Source: Syntrophorhabdaceae bacterium
Lineage (GTDB): Bacteria; Desulfobacterota; Syntrophorhabdia; Syntrophorhabdales; Syntrophorhabdaceae
Assembly: GCA_026415015.1 (NCBI GenBank)
Contig: JAOAHW010000132.1
Coordinates: 1 to 6,145 of the forward strand
Direction: 5' to 3'
DNA: 6,145 bases
The notes beneath the pieces were generated by a model. The model was not told the DNA's origin and did no database searches. It saw only the letters and a list, made by a program, of their open reading frames with translations. Below, one piece after another: positions 5,786 to 6,145 of this stretch; positions within the stretch are counted from its first letter, which is position 1, and each line of letters opens with the position of its first letter. Both the position numbers and the translations under genes were made by a program.

Positions 5786-6145
5786 CTATTTCTTCCTTTC
5801 TTTTTCCTTTATGGCATTGTAGAGACGTTCAGAGGTTACAGGCAGTTCATTGACCCTTACACCTACGGCATCATATATGGCATTTAATATGGCAGGAATG
5901 GTTGGCATAATAGCCCCTTCACCAACCTCTTTGGCCCCGAATGGACCATTAGGCTCGTCACTCTCAATAATTATCGTATTTACATTGGGCATGTCAAGGG
6001 CTGTGGGGATACGGTATTCACCAAACGTAGGATTTGCTACCCTTCCCTTCTCATCAAACTTCACCTCTTCAAATAATGCCTCGCCAAGACCCATAGAAAG
6101 AGAACCCTGCATCTGTCCCTCTACATTGGTACGGTTGATGGCAAA
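5786..6145 (-). CDS. Molybdopterin-binding large subunit, xanthine dehydrogenase / 4-hydroxybenzoyl-CoA reductase type, C-terminal part
   Basis: The 119 C-terminal residues of a molybdenum hydroxylase large subunit, normally about 750-800 residues; the rest lies beyond position 6145. The frame is open to the window edge, and the upstream residues AINRTNVEGQ join smoothly to MQGSLSMGLGEALFEE, so the ATG at 6112 is internal and not a start. Diagnostic features are VEGQMQGSLSMGLGEAL, the NPTFGEYRIPTALDMP segment, and GPFGAKEVGEG, in which the GE glutamate (codon 5920-5918) is the conserved catalytic base beside the molybdenum. The protein ends in a short lysine-rich tail. Family membership is clear, but the substrate is not. 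In this context the alpha subunit of 4-hydroxybenzoyl-CoA reductase (HcrA/HbaC type), which removes the phenolic hydroxyl, is the leading guess. Small FAD and 2Fe-2S subunits would be expected upstream. Confidence 0.87.
   Translation of the reverse strand, partial: FAINRTNVEGQMQGSLSMGLGEALFEEVKFDEKGRVANPTFGEYRIPTALDMPNVNTIIIESDEPNGPFGAKEVGEGAIMPTIPAILNAIYDAVGVRVNELPVTSERLYNAIKEKERKK

Noticed and set aside
5786..6112. Treating the ATG at 6112 as the start of a 108-residue protein
   Set aside because: The frame continues open to the window edge, and the preceding residues fit the molybdenum-hydroxylase family, so the gene is a fragment cut by the window.
30..6145. CRISPR arrays, tRNA, rRNA, insertion sequences
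   Set aside because: No regularly spaced repeats, no cloverleaf-like sequence, and no transposase-like frame or inverted ends were seen; the window is almost fully coding.

Overview
The window is the end of a bacterial contig (roughly 43-46% GC by eye, not computed). It is filled by one set of genes all on the minus strand, so transcription runs from position 6145 toward position 1. Gaps are short and several starts overlap the preceding stop, which indicates an operon. Gene content points to an anaerobe that degrades aromatic compounds, such as a phenol degrader of the sulfate-reducing, iron-reducing or syntrophic type. Frequent ATA, AGG and AGA codons fit such lineages, but the sequence does not fix a taxon.

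Layout in transcription order: (1) 6145-5786, the C-terminal end of a large molybdenum-hydroxylase subunit of the xanthine dehydrogenase / 4-hydroxybenzoyl-CoA reductase type; (2) 5781-5134, an unrecognised 215-residue protein made of two tandem, diverged copies of one ~95-residue domain; (3) 5051-3201, a 616-residue protein with a C-terminal phosphohistidine domain, matching phenylphosphate synthase subunit PpsA; (4) 3135-2062, a 357-residue protein with a PEP-synthase-type ATP-binding domain, matching PpsB; (5) 2054-843, a UPF0261 (Tm-1-like) nucleotide-binding protein; (6) 843-466, a small protein resembling the LpdD prenylated-flavin chaperone; (7) 469-30, the UbiX flavin prenyltransferase, cut off by the contig end. 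The first 29 bases are Nextera sequencing adapter, not genome. No gap between genes exceeds 82 bases, and the only supported genes are on the minus strand.

How the genes may work together (inference from known anaerobic phenol catabolism): PpsA and PpsB would activate a phenolic substrate with ATP to an aryl phosphate. A UbiD-type carboxylase, not in this window, would carboxylate it using prenylated FMN made by UbiX and perhaps delivered by the LpdD-like protein. The resulting 4-hydroxybenzoate, as its CoA thioester, could be dehydroxylated by the molybdenum enzyme at the head of the set. The third synthase subunit (PpsC, CBS domains) and the UbiD-type carboxylase subunits are absent here, and may lie beyond either edge.

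The most notable points are a strong intrinsic terminator between ppsA and ppsB, a tightly overlapped UPF0261 - LpdD-like - ubiX cassette that suggests a role for UPF0261 in prenylated-flavin supply, and the unknown two-repeat protein immediately upstream of ppsA.
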